From Robertmurraya korlensis (GTDB taxonomy: Bacteria > Bacillota > Bacilli > Bacillales > Cytobacillaceae): DNA of 64,000 nt. The stretch covers positions 744,001 to 808,000 of the forward strand of contig NZ_JAMBNS010000001.1 of assembly GCF_023715225.1 (NCBI RefSeq), read 5' to 3'. The translations under genes and the position numbers were made by a program. Position 1 is the stretch's first letter. Every line of letters starts with the position of its first letter. The notes under the pieces were generated by a model. It had not been told where the DNA came from. It did not search any database and saw nothing but the letters and a program-made list of their open reading frames with translations. Of the stretch, positions 33,939 to 41,793 are shown piece after piece.

Positions 33939-34856
33939 ATGAAACAAACGGAAGTTTATATACTATCGGGGTTTTTAGGAAGTGGCAAGACCACTTTACT
34001 GAAGAAACTATTGCAAGCGGAGAAGGAGAGAGGCAGGAAGGTTGCCGTACTGATGAATGAACTTGGAAAAGTATCCATTGATTCTGACGTAGTAACTGAC
34101 GACGTACCATTAAAAGAGTTACTAGGTGGATGCATTTGTTGTACGATCCAAGATAAACTTGAAGCTCAACTTCAGGAGCTATTAATTACTCATCAACCAG
34201 ATTGTATATACATAGAAACAACAGGAGCTGCACATCCAGTCGAAACCTTAGATGCTGTGCTATCCCCATTATTTGCAACCCAACTTCATGTGAAAGGGAT
34301 TCTTACCGTTGTCGACGGTAGACTCTGGTTAGAGCGCCGAACCTACTCTCCTCAAATTCAGCAGTTGATTAAAGAGCAAATCAGACATGCGGATTTAATT
34401 GTTATAAATAAAACAGATGAACTAAGTGAAGGTGAAAAGGTACTAATTACAACTGGCATTCAATCTCTTAATGAAAAGGCAAATGTTATTTTAACTACCT
34501 ACTCTAGTGTGTCAATGAAGCAAATCCAGTCTCTGGCACATCAGAAGAAGCCTTTTTCGAACAAGAGTCATGTTGAAAATGATTTGAAATTGAGTACATT
34601 TGTTTATTCGTTTTCAAAGGCCGTTGATTTGGATGCGTTTGAGAGCTTTTTACAAGCTTTACCCGACACGATTTATCGAATCAAGGGGTATGTGAAATTT
34701 TCATCTACGTCCTTTCCTTACTTATTTCAGTTTTCGTATGGAATGCCGATCTACATAAAAGAAGAAATGAATATGCCGTTAAATCTGGTATTTATTGGAG
34801 AAAACATTCGTTGGAATGAAATTTCTAGAAAGCTTCAGGAGTTGGAAAAAAAGTAA
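33939..34856 (+). CDS. CobW/COG0523 metallochaperone-type GTPase
   Basis: A 305-residue G3E GTPase: P-loop SGFLGSGKTTLLKKLL, the metal-binding motif GGCICCT (CxCC), IYIETTGAAHP, and NKTDEL. The C-terminal CobW domain (TFVYSFSKAVDLDAFESFL) lacks a His-rich tail. Family members move zinc, cobalt or iron to target enzymes, often under zinc starvation. No clear Zur box was found upstream. AGGAGG-type site is poor (GGGGGAAATTAAGAT). It stands before an unrelated zinc-ribbon gene on the other strand. Confidence 0.88.
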   Translation: MKQTEVYILSGFLGSGKTTLLKKLLQAEKERGRKVAVLMNELGKVSIDSDVVTDDVPLKELLGGCICCTIQDKLEAQLQELLITHQPDCIYIETTGAAHPVETLDAVLSPLFATQLHVKGILTVVDGRLWLERRTYSPQIQQLIKEQIRHADLIVINKTDELSEGEKVLITTGIQSLNEKANVILTTYSSVSMKQIQSLAHQKKPFSNKSHVENDLKLSTFVYSFSKAVDLDAFESFLQALPDTIYRIKGYVKFSSTSFPYLFQFSYGMPIYIKEEMNMPLNLVFIGENIRWNEISRKLQELEKK

Positions 34857-34873
34857 CTATAGCAAGGGGAATT

Positions 34874-34901
34874 GGAAAGCTTGAACAAGTGCCCAAGCTT
34901 T
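34874..34901 (+). terminator. Bidirectional terminator, CobW gene / zinc-ribbon gene
   Basis: AAAGCTTG pairs with CAAGCTTT around a 10-base loop between convergent genes. Confidence 0.7.
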
Positions 34902-35148
34902 AATTGTTTTGATTTTGTCCAAATTTAACAAATGTTCTTTCATCTTCAATAAGTCCGCAAGCTGCACATTGAACTTTATAAGATGGACCCTTGTAAGCCA
35001 TATGAAATGGAGAAAGCTGCTCTTGTGAGTATTCCTCCATCACGTCACCGGTTTGAGGATCTAGCTTTACTGATTGTGGTTCTTGCTTAATAAGATTAAA
35101 ACGACTTCGATTCGTTTTACAATTTGGACAACGATAAGGCTCAGCCAT
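34900..35148 (-). CDS. Small zinc-ribbon protein (82 aa)
   Basis: Encodes [20 protein letters not shown] and a second pair in [12 protein letters not shown], so CPNC and CAAC could form one zinc ribbon. The rest is hydrophilic. AAAGGAG lies eight bases before the chosen ATG; the longer frame adds 26 unlikely codons. Not assigned to a named family. It diverges from an 89-codon gene of unknown function. Confidence 0.75.
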   Translation of the reverse strand: MAEPYRCPNCKTNRSRFNLIKQEPQSVKLDPQTGDVMEEYSQEQLSPFHMAYKGPSYKVQCAACGLIEDERTFVKFGQNQNN

Positions 35149-35247
35149 TTGTGATTCTCCTTTTTCTTCTTTTATGATGTATATTCTTTCCTTTTTGATA
35201 TCGAATATGTATTCGAATAATAACAAATAGAATGGTTGTGAAAATAA

Positions 35248-35517
35248 ATGGAGAAAGTGTTAGAAGCATATCGATCTCTTTGGAATAATCGTCTACTTAA
35301 TGAGGGAGATAGTGAGGACGTGCTTAGAGAGGCAATATCACGTGAACTTAAGGATGAGTTTTCCCATCCTCGAGTTCGAAAACAGCCCCATGAAAAATAT
35401 TACTTTGCAACAAAAAGGGTGATTGATTCTGACATAGAATCTGAATTAAAAATCGCACTCCTTACCATCCATGTGGAAGAAATGGAGAAGATATTGTCCG
35501 TAACAAGGAAGCTTTAG
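35248..35517 (+). CDS. Hypothetical protein (89 aa)
   Basis: A charged, helical protein ([20 protein letters not shown], then [20 protein letters not shown]) with no recognisable domain. The ribosome site is weak. It lies between a divergent zinc-ribbon gene and a convergent hemolysin-III gene and ends at a bidirectional terminator. The reading frame is open and conserved-looking, but I cannot name it. Confidence 0.62.
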   Translation: MEKVLEAYRSLWNNRLLNEGDSEDVLREAISRELKDEFSHPRVRKQPHEKYYFATKRVIDSDIESELKIALLTIHVEEMEKILSVTRKL

Positions 35518-35533
35518 CTTCTTTTGTTACGGA
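35497..35533 (+). terminator. Bidirectional terminator, 89-aa gene / hemolysin-III gene
   Basis: TCCGTAACAA (35497-35506) pairs with TTGTTACGGA (35524-35533), with an inner GAAGC/GCTTC stem. Confidence 0.85.
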
Positions 35534-36165
35534 AGTAAGGTAAGTACTGAAAAGAAATGAAGAATGGTCCCAGCAATAACAAAAAGGTGCCAAATGGCAT
35601 GGTGGAATTTAAACCCTCTCCATACATAAAAAATGGATCCAAAGGTATATAACAATCCTCCGATAACTAGTAAATACCAGCCAGTTGGCTGCATGCTAGT
35701 AGAGATCGGCTTATAGGCAAATACTATTAACCACCCCATCACTACGTATAGAGCGGTAGAGATGAATAGGAACTTCTTTACATAAAAGGTTTTAAAAACA
35801 GTTCCCCCAATCGCTAATCCCCAAACGATTCCAAACAAAGTCCAGCCTAATGCACCTTTGACTAGTATAAATAAAAAAGGAGTGTAGGTTCCAGCAATAA
35901 AAAAGTAGATGGATGAATGGTCGAAGATTTCAAATAAATCCTTTACCCGTCCTTGTGGAAAGCTATGAACCAATGTAGAAGAAATATATAAAAGAACCAT
36001 TGTTGATCCATATAAAGTAAAGCTAACAATATGCCACACATTTCCGTATAGAGATGAAAAGACAATAAGAAGAACGAGAGCAGTGATGCTAAGTAGGGCT
36101 CCAATTCCATGGGTAATTGAATTTGCTATTTCTTCTCCTTTTGTAAAAACATGAGTTTCAGCCAA
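35527..36165 (-). CDS. yplQ: Hemolysin-III / PAQR family membrane protein, YplQ-like
   Basis: A protein of about 212 residues with seven predicted membrane helices. PAQR/HlyIII signatures are present: GEEIANSITHGIGALLS, SSTLVHSF, FDHSSIYFFIAGTYTPF and the C-terminal KFHHAIWHLFVIAGT, whose His residues bind zinc. TTG 36165 is favoured because GGAG lies eight bases upstream; ATG 36171 and GTG 36174 are too close. Family members affect membrane lipid properties; the precise role is unknown. Confidence 0.88.
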   Translation of the reverse strand: MAETHVFTKGEEIANSITHGIGALLSITALVLLIVFSSLYGNVWHIVSFTLYGSTMVLLYISSTLVHSFPQGRVKDLFEIFDHSSIYFFIAGTYTPFLFILVKGALGWTLFGIVWGLAIGGTVFKTFYVKKFLFISTALYVVMGWLIVFAYKPISTSMQPTGWYLLVIGGLLYTFGSIFYVWRGFKFHHAIWHLFVIAGTILHFFSVLTLLP

Positions 36166-36251
36166 GATCATCACTCCATTTCGTTATACAACATTATGTT
36201 CTTACTTTACTAAAGTTTGACCAACAAATAAAACATTTTAAGATATTTTTG

Positions 36252-36286
36252 TATTTCACACTTATTTCACACACAAGTCGTATAAT
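36252..36286 (+). promoter_or_regulatory. Promoter with 11-bp-period direct repeat before the two-component operon
   Basis: TATTTCACAC occurs at 36252-36261 and again at 36263-36272, directly ahead of TATAAT (36281-36286). There is no good -35 hexamer. A direct repeat of about one helical turn in the -35 region is how OmpR-family regulators bind, and such a regulator is encoded in this operon. Autoregulation is inference. Confidence 0.55.
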
Positions 36287-36323
36287 AAGCGGTATTCGAA
36301 CTGTAATGAGGAGTATTATAAAA

Positions 36324-37295
36324 ATGAAAGTAAATAAAGTAATGCTAATTACTATTTGGGCGCTTCTTTTTATCATTTCGGGCTGTTCTAACGATCAACC
36401 CGTCATTCCGGAAAATAAGTCGCTAGCTATTACAGTCAACATAAAAGATATGTCACTTTCTTTTGTTGATCTTGAAGAAGCAATAGTAATCGAAACTTGG
36501 ACAATGGACAAGCCCTATACTGGGGGTGTTTTATTACCAGATAATGATTCTCTTCTTTTATACGGAAAGCAGGTCGAGACAGTTGATATTTACTCTTTAC
36601 GAACAGGAAAGCTTATTAACAGTTGGGAAACAGGTAGAGGAATTGTCGAAGGTGTTTTGCTGTCTGATAGGGAAGAAATTGCTTTGTCTGATCAAGAAAG
36701 ACAGTCTGTAAGGTTCTTTCGGTTTGATGGGAAGCCAATCAAAGAAGTAGTTAAAACGGGTAATCCACTAGCATTAATCCCTACTAACTCTCAACTATAC
36801 GTAGTAAGTTATAATTCCAAAAAGCTTACAACAGTTGATCTTCAAAGTAAAGAAATAACGAGTCAATTTTCGATTCATTCTGCGGCTACTGGGGCGATTA
36901 TTCAGGAAGATAAGAATGAAATATGGATTGGTGGCCATGGGCTAGGCTCGGAGCTCGAAAGTTATATCCATGTTTATAATAGTAAGACAGGTGAGTTAAA
37001 ACGGAAAATTTCAGCACCTATTATGCCCATTAATTTATTACATAATAATGACGGGACATTTGCTCTAAGTCATGGTTCTAATAGTCTGTATAAAATATCA
37101 GATGAAGGAGTTATACAAGCCAAGATTACTGTGGGAGCAAATCCCTTTGAGATAACAGAGTACAAAGATCAGCTACTTGTAGCGGGCTATGATAGTAATG
37201 ATATTCATTTCATCACGGAAAAAGATTTAAGCATAGGAAAGTCAGTCAAGGTTGGCAAAGGCCCCTTTCAAATAATCATTAGGGAGATTGACTAA
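36324..37295 (+). CDS. YncE-like beta-propeller lipoprotein
   Basis: A 323-residue lipoprotein (lipobox ISGC) with repeats of a propeller pattern: SLAITVNIKDMSLSFVDLE, LLYGKQVETVDIYSLRTGKL, QLYVVSYNSKKLTTVDLQS, GTFALSHGSNSLYKIS, QLLVAGYDSNDIHFITEKD. It resembles the YncE/YVTN family. ATG 36324 follows GAGGAG at ten bases. Its stop overlaps the response-regulator start (TAATG), so it belongs to the two-component operon and may be a sensory accessory or the system's target. Confidence 0.8.
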   Translation: MKVNKVMLITIWALLFIISGCSNDQPVIPENKSLAITVNIKDMSLSFVDLEEAIVIETWTMDKPYTGGVLLPDNDSLLLYGKQVETVDIYSLRTGKLINSWETGRGIVEGVLLSDREEIALSDQERQSVRFFRFDGKPIKEVVKTGNPLALIPTNSQLYVVSYNSKKLTTVDLQSKEITSQFSIHSAATGAIIQEDKNEIWIGGHGLGSELESYIHVYNSKTGELKRKISAPIMPINLLHNNDGTFALSHGSNSLYKISDEGVIQAKITVGANPFEITEYKDQLLVAGYDSNDIHFITEKDLSIGKSVKVGKGPFQIIIREID

Positions 37296-37990
37296 TGGAT
37301 AAGCAAATTCGAGTTCTCATTGTGGATGATGAGGAGGATATGAGGCAGTTACTGAAAATGTATCTTGAGAATGCTGGTATGATTTGTACACTTGCCGCAA
37401 ATGGCGATGAGACATATAAATATGTTAATGGCAACCTCTTTGACATTATCTTACTGGACATTATGATGCCAGGGGAAGATGGTTTTGTTGTTTGTGAAAA
37501 ACTTCGTCATGTATCAAACACCCCTATTATTTTTCTATCGGCAAAGGGTGAAGAATGGGATAAAGTGAAGGGACTTAAGCTTGGAGCAGATGACTATATT
37601 GTGAAACCGTTTAGTCCAGGAGAACTGGTTGCTAGAATACAGGCGGTTCTTAGAAGAAGTCATACATTTAAGAATGAAAATGAAATGATTAAGTCCGGTA
37701 TTATTTTCATAGATAAGAATGCTCGTAAGGTAATGGTTCAACATGAACCTATTGTTTTGACATTAAAGGAATATGAAGTACTTCTTTTCTTGATTGAGCA
37801 CCACGGTCAAGCACTGAGTAGAGAACAACTTCTTGAACATGTGTGGGGCTTAGGTTATAGCGGAAGTCTTCGTACGGTTGATACACATATAAAAACATTA
37901 CGTATGAAGCTTGGAAAGGCTGATTACATAGAAACAGTCTGGGGAATCGGATACAAGTTTGAGGTGCCTGCTCATGAAATTTCTTCCTAA
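37295..37990 (+). CDS. OmpR/PhoB-family response regulator
   Basis: A 231-residue regulator. The receiver has VLIVDDEED, phosphoacceptor Asp55 in ILLDIMMPGEDG, SAKGEEWDKVKGLKLGADDY and the conserved Lys in VKPF. The C-terminal winged helix includes LTLKEYEVLLFLIEHHGQALSREQLLEHVWG and VDTHIKTLRMKLG. It overlaps the downstream kinase by 17 bases. Confidence 0.95.
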   Translation: MDKQIRVLIVDDEEDMRQLLKMYLENAGMICTLAANGDETYKYVNGNLFDIILLDIMMPGEDGFVVCEKLRHVSNTPIIFLSAKGEEWDKVKGLKLGADDYIVKPFSPGELVARIQAVLRRSHTFKNENEMIKSGIIFIDKNARKVMVQHEPIVLTLKEYEVLLFLIEHHGQALSREQLLEHVWGLGYSGSLRTVDTHIKTLRMKLGKADYIETVWGIGYKFEVPAHEISS

Positions 37991-39368
37991 TACCCTGTCA
38001 AAGAAATTATGGTTTTTTGTTACAACAACAATAATTATTACCATTGGTTTATCGTTTTTATTATCAAATTATTTTTACGAGAAATTATATGTTGAAAATG
38101 TAAGAAGAGGGTTATTGGAAGAAGGAACAAGGCTCTCTGATGAATACGAAGGTGGATCTTTATCAAGTGAATTAATTGAAAAAGTAGAATGGTACAATAC
38201 AAAGAACGAATCAGAGGTTTTTATTGTTAGTAATCCAAAAGAGTTAAGCGCTTGCTTACCATATGAAATCGATTACGATACAATTATTGGGCCGGAAGAA
38301 AGAGATCAGTTACTCGATGGTCAATCTGTAGAAAAAATGGGGTATGAAGAACGTTTTGACCGAGACGTTATGGCCGTGATTGTCCCTTTAACAGATTCGA
38401 ATCGGCTTGAGGGGATCATATATTTATATGTTCCCTTAGCAAGAATCTCAGAGCTTACAAACGATTTTTCGAGCATTGGTCTGGTGGTCGGATTACTCTT
38501 TATTATTATGTCAGTATACATAGGAACAATTTTTGTGAAAAAAATGACAAAACCCTTAGAAATTATGAAAAAGGCCGCTGAAAAAGTAACAGCTGGGGAC
38601 TATTCAGTTAGAGTGCCTGTCTTTTCTAAAGATGAAATCGGCCAATTAGGAACCGCCTTTAACCTCATGTCTGTATCCATACAAAAAGAAGATGAAAGAA
38701 AAAAAGAATTTCTAGAAGATGTATCTCATGAGCTACGAACCCCGATTAGTTATGTGAAGGGGTACAGTGAGGCACTAAAAGCTGGTCTTGTTAAGACGTC
38801 CCAAGATCAAGAGAGATACTTAGCAATCATACATAGAGAAGCATATCGAATGGAAAGGCTTGTTGGAGATTTACTTGATTTATCGAGATTTGACTCAGAA
38901 GATTTTCGATTAGAATTATGTCCAATACCATTAGCACAGCTTGTTGAGGATTGCCTGGAAAAATACATTCCGACACTTCAACAGAAGGGCTTACTCTTAA
39001 ACTCCGAACTAGATCCTGATATTATCGTAAATGCTGATGAGGGCAGAATAGAACAGGTGATTCAGAATATCGTAGATAATGCAATTAATTATACGGAGCA
39101 AGGTTGTATTACTGTTCTACTTACAAAACATGAAAAAGGGTGTATCCTTTCCATAAAGGATACAGGAATTGGAATTCCTAAGGAAGATATTCAAAGAATC
39201 ACTCAAAGATTTTTCCGTGTGAATAAAGCAAGAACTAGAAGTGATGGTGGTACGGGACTTGGGTTGGCTATATCCAACAAATTGATTTCACTACATGGTG
39301 GCGAACTTGAAATAGAGAGTGACCTTGGAGAAGGAACATGTATTGCCATCATTCTTCCCGTTATATAA
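37974..39368 (+). CDS. Membrane sensor histidine kinase of the two-component pair
   Basis: A 464-residue kinase: membrane helix at about 12-32, an extracytoplasmic domain of about 130 residues, a second helix (SIGLVVGLLFIIMSVYIGTIF), HAMP (KPLEIMKKAAEKVTAGDY), HisKA (EDVSHELRTPISYVKGYSEAL), N box IQNIVDNAINYTEQG, G1 IKDTGIGIP and G2 DGGTGLGLAIS. ATG 37974 has GAGGTG seven bases upstream. The signal is unknown; the operon with a propeller lipoprotein and a YtkA-like protein suggests an envelope signal. Confidence 0.93.
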   Translation: MKFLPNTLSKKLWFFVTTTIIITIGLSFLLSNYFYEKLYVENVRRGLLEEGTRLSDEYEGGSLSSELIEKVEWYNTKNESEVFIVSNPKELSACLPYEIDYDTIIGPEERDQLLDGQSVEKMGYEERFDRDVMAVIVPLTDSNRLEGIIYLYVPLARISELTNDFSSIGLVVGLLFIIMSVYIGTIFVKKMTKPLEIMKKAAEKVTAGDYSVRVPVFSKDEIGQLGTAFNLMSVSIQKEDERKKEFLEDVSHELRTPISYVKGYSEALKAGLVKTSQDQERYLAIIHREAYRMERLVGDLLDLSRFDSEDFRLELCPIPLAQLVEDCLEKYIPTLQQKGLLLNSELDPDIIVNADEGRIEQVIQNIVDNAINYTEQGCITVLLTKHEKGCILSIKDTGIGIPKEDIQRITQRFFRVNKARTRSDGGTGLGLAISNKLISLHGGELEIESDLGEGTCIAIILPVI

Positions 39369-39404
39369 AAAATGAGTTAGGTAATATGAAAGGAGTAAAA
39401 GTAA

Positions 39405-39854
39405 ATGAAAAAAGGATTAATTTTTATGATGATCACATTTCTAATTATGAGCTTAGTGTCTTGTGCGCAAGAAGAGGATGAGACCCCACAGTTTTTAGAT
39501 GTACAGCTGACGATTACTCCGGAACATGCTGAAAAAGGGCAGCAGGTTTTATTTGAAGCGAAAGTAACCTATGGGGAAGAAGAGGTAACCGATGCAGATG
39601 AAGTTGCCTTTGAAATATGGCGTGCAAACGACGACAATCATGAAAAAATAGAAGTAGAGCATAATGAAAACGGAGTGTACTCTCTAGAAAAGACGTTTGA
39701 TAGGGATGGAACGTATTTTGTATACGCCCATGTTACTGCAAGAAGTATGCACAATATGCCAAAAAAAGAGTTTGTTGTGGGTACAGCAAGTGAAAAAGAA
39801 GAGGACACATCTTCCTCAATGATGGATGAAGAAGAGGACCATAGCGGTCATTAA
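39405..39854 (+). CDS. YtkA-like (FixH-type) lipoprotein
   Basis: A 149-residue lipoprotein (lipobox LVSC) with a YtkA-like Ig-fold domain: LDVQLTITPEHAEKGQQVLFEAKVTYGEEEV, EIWRANDDNHEKIE, GTYFVYAHVTARSMHNMP. The tail is acidic with Asp/Glu/His (MMDEEEDHSGH), possibly metal-binding, and Met/His residues in ARSMHNMPKK could bind copper. It follows the kinase by 36 bases and is probably in the same operon. Its stop overlaps the convergent Hsp20 gene by four bases. Confidence 0.82.
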   Translation: MKKGLIFMMITFLIMSLVSCAQEEDETPQFLDVQLTITPEHAEKGQQVLFEAKVTYGEEEVTDADEVAFEIWRANDDNHEKIEVEHNENGVYSLEKTFDRDGTYFVYAHVTARSMHNMPKKEFVVGTASEKEEDTSSSMMDEEEDHSGH

Positions 39855-40258
39855 TCCTCTCTTTGTATAACTAAAACGACCTCTTCGTTTTCTTTGGGCA
39901 GTGTAATAGTTAATAGCCCATCTGTTAGAGAATAACGTATTCCTTCTTTGGTAATGTGAGAAGGAAGCGTTATTCTTTTTTCGAATGTAAGATGTGGTCT
40001 TTCCTTCAAATGATAACGTATGCCCGCTTTCATAGTTTGGCATGTGCCGCTTATGATACAAACATTGTTCTCTAATTTTACATGTATATCAGCTATTTCA
40101 ATACCAGGTATCTCTGCTTCTAGAATAAAGCCTTCATCCTCTTCATATAAATCACAGCGAGGAAAAGTTTTTTGTTGCAGCTCCATCGTCCACTTCATGG
40201 CTGACTCAGCTTCTTTTCTCCAGGATGATTCTAAGTTACTGTCATAATTAAAAAACAT
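39851..40258 (-). CDS. Hsp20/alpha-crystallin family protein
   Basis: A 135-residue small heat-shock-type protein. The alpha-crystallin domain begins CDLYEEDEGFILEAEIPGIEIADIHVKLENNVCIISG and ends with YSLTDGLLTITLPKENEE. AAAGGGTG lies eight bases before the ATG. Arranged 14 bases downstream of a second, more divergent Hsp20-like gene, so both are one unit. Such pairs in Bacillus include spore-coat proteins (CotM/CotP). Confidence 0.85.
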   Translation of the reverse strand: MFFNYDSNLESSWRKEAESAMKWTMELQQKTFPRCDLYEEDEGFILEAEIPGIEIADIHVKLENNVCIISGTCQTMKAGIRYHLKERPHLTFEKRITLPSHITKEGIRYSLTDGLLTITLPKENEEVVLVIQRED

Positions 40259-40272
40259 CTCATGGTCACCCT

Positions 40273-40749
40273 TTAATAAATTTCTTTTACATCAATTTCT
40301 GAGTACTGAAAATCTGCACTTTTTGGGATTTTTACTTCAAGTACACCATCTTTATATGTTGCTAATCCACCTTTTTTCTTCACTGTTGCTGGTAAGGTGT
40401 ATACTTGACGATCCGATTCAATTGGGTGATTTTCAATGATCAGCTGATTCGACGTATGACAGACCTTAATTTTCTTAAGACTGTCTTCGTCCTTAATGGG
40501 AATCATAGCAAAAACGAAGTCATGTGTTTCAAAAATATGTGCAGAATGAGTGTCCCTTTTTAAAGGGTTCGAATTCTGGTTACTGTGTGAATTTGTAGCA
40601 AACTCAGGAGAAAATCCGGCTCCATTCATTCCTTGGCTAAACACTTTACTCATAGTCTCCTGAACGTATTTCTCTACATCCTGAGGTTTCATTCCTTGAA
40701 AACTGCCCTTCATTTCCTTACCGAAAGGGAACATATTCCATGGAAACAT
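40273..40749 (-). CDS. Coat-type Hsp20-like protein, CotP/GerT-like
   Basis: A protein of about 158 residues: a Met/Phe/Pro N-terminus (MFPWNMFPFGKEMKGSFQGM), a polar middle, then a degenerate alpha-crystallin domain (HDFVFAMIPIKDEDSLKKIKVCHTSNQLII and LATYKDGVLEVKIPK). This layout resembles spore-coat Hsp20 proteins such as CotP or GerT; the assignment is tentative. ATG 40749 has AGGGGTGG six bases upstream. Confidence 0.75.
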   Translation of the reverse strand: MFPWNMFPFGKEMKGSFQGMKPQDVEKYVQETMSKVFSQGMNGAGFSPEFATNSHSNQNSNPLKRDTHSAHIFETHDFVFAMIPIKDEDSLKKIKVCHTSNQLIIENHPIESDRQVYTLPATVKKKGGLATYKDGVLEVKIPKSADFQYSEIDVKEIY

Positions 40750-40908
40750 TTGTACCACCCCTAATTATAAAAAGTCTCCACTACATCTTATGCAATAACA
40801 TAGGTATGGTTAAATAAGATTTAGACACTTTATATTTGCATTCAAGCAGACTTCTTTTTAGTATATTTATTAGAGAAAACAAAATTTAGTTATTGTGAGG
40901 TTATTGAT

Positions 40909-41682
40909 TTGAAATCAAAAACAGCTTTGATTACAGGGGGAGCGACGGGTATTGGGAAGAAAATTGCCGAGGAGCTTGCTCAAAGAGGAATAAATCTCGT
41001 TGTTAACTATCGAAGCAGTGAATATGAAGCGATTAACCTTGCAGAAGGATTAATCGCCGAATATGGAATCAGCATTGAACTCATTCAGGGTGATGTTTCT
41101 AGTCAGCAGGATTGTATAAAAATTTGTGAATATATCAAACAAAAAAATATAACGATAGATATACTTATACATAACGCGGGGCCTTATATTCATGAGAGAA
41201 AAAGACTAACAGATTACTCTGTTGATGAATGGAATTATTTAATCAATGGTAATTTAAACGCGGTGTTCTATTTAACAAAAGATTTACTTCCTAAGATGAG
41301 GGAGCAAAAGTGGGGAAGGGTCATCACCATTGGATTTGACCGGGTGGAAACAGCACCAGGCTGGGTTTATCGTTCAGCTTTCGCTGCTGCAAAAACGGGG
41401 CTAGCAAGTTTAACAAGAACCCTTTCTCTTGAGGAAGCTGAAAACGGTATTACAGCAAATATGGTGTGTCCGGGAGACATTACTGGTCTTTGGAAAGAGA
41501 CGAATATACTTGAGGCAACCTCGCAAGTCTCAACAAGTATACCAGTTGGTAGGCCTGGGACGGGAGAAGATATCTCTAGGGTTGTTGCTTTTCTTGTTGA
41601 TGACCAGTCTAGCTTTATAACCGGTAGTATTATCCCTGTAACAGGAGGGGTGGACGTTCTCGGGAAGGTTCATAATAAATGA
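40909..41682 (+). CDS. Short-chain dehydrogenase fold protein lacking the catalytic Ser/Tyr (YtkK-like)
   Basis: A 257-residue SDR. The cofactor motif TGGATGIGKK, NAGPYIHERK and PGDITGLWKE are intact. At the active site, GRVITIGFDR has Phe where FabG has Ser138, and SAFAAAKTGL has Phe where the YxxxK Tyr should be; the Lys is kept. It may be a non-catalytic SDR or use other chemistry. TTG 40909 has GAGG upstream. It resembles B. subtilis YtkK. A palindrome follows the gene. Confidence 0.85.
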   Translation: MKSKTALITGGATGIGKKIAEELAQRGINLVVNYRSSEYEAINLAEGLIAEYGISIELIQGDVSSQQDCIKICEYIKQKNITIDILIHNAGPYIHERKRLTDYSVDEWNYLINGNLNAVFYLTKDLLPKMREQKWGRVITIGFDRVETAPGWVYRSAFAAAKTGLASLTRTLSLEEAENGITANMVCPGDITGLWKETNILEATSQVSTSIPVGRPGTGEDISRVVAFLVDDQSSFITGSIIPVTGGVDVLGKVHNK

Positions 41683-41729
41683 CTCTTTACAGAATGGTCG
41701 AAGAGGTATAGTATATTTTATTATTTACG

Positions 41730-41762
41730 ATATCATTGGAATACTATTCCAATGATATTTTG
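41730..41762. terminator. Palindromic hairpin between the SDR gene and ktrB-like gene
   Basis: ATATCATTGGAATA (41730-41743), C, TATTCCAATGATAT (41745-41758): a 14-bp nearly loopless inverted repeat, then TT and a GC break. It can act as terminator of the SDR gene, but the perfect symmetry would also suit a repressor site 32 bases before the potassium-transporter start. Confidence 0.6.
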
Positions 41763-41793
41763 CGTTTTATATTTTAATAAAAGAAGGGTATTT

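Noticed and set aside
36255-36286. Standard -35/-10 promoter with TTCACA as -35
   Set aside because: Spacing to TATAAT is 20 bases, too long; the direct-repeat reading fits better.
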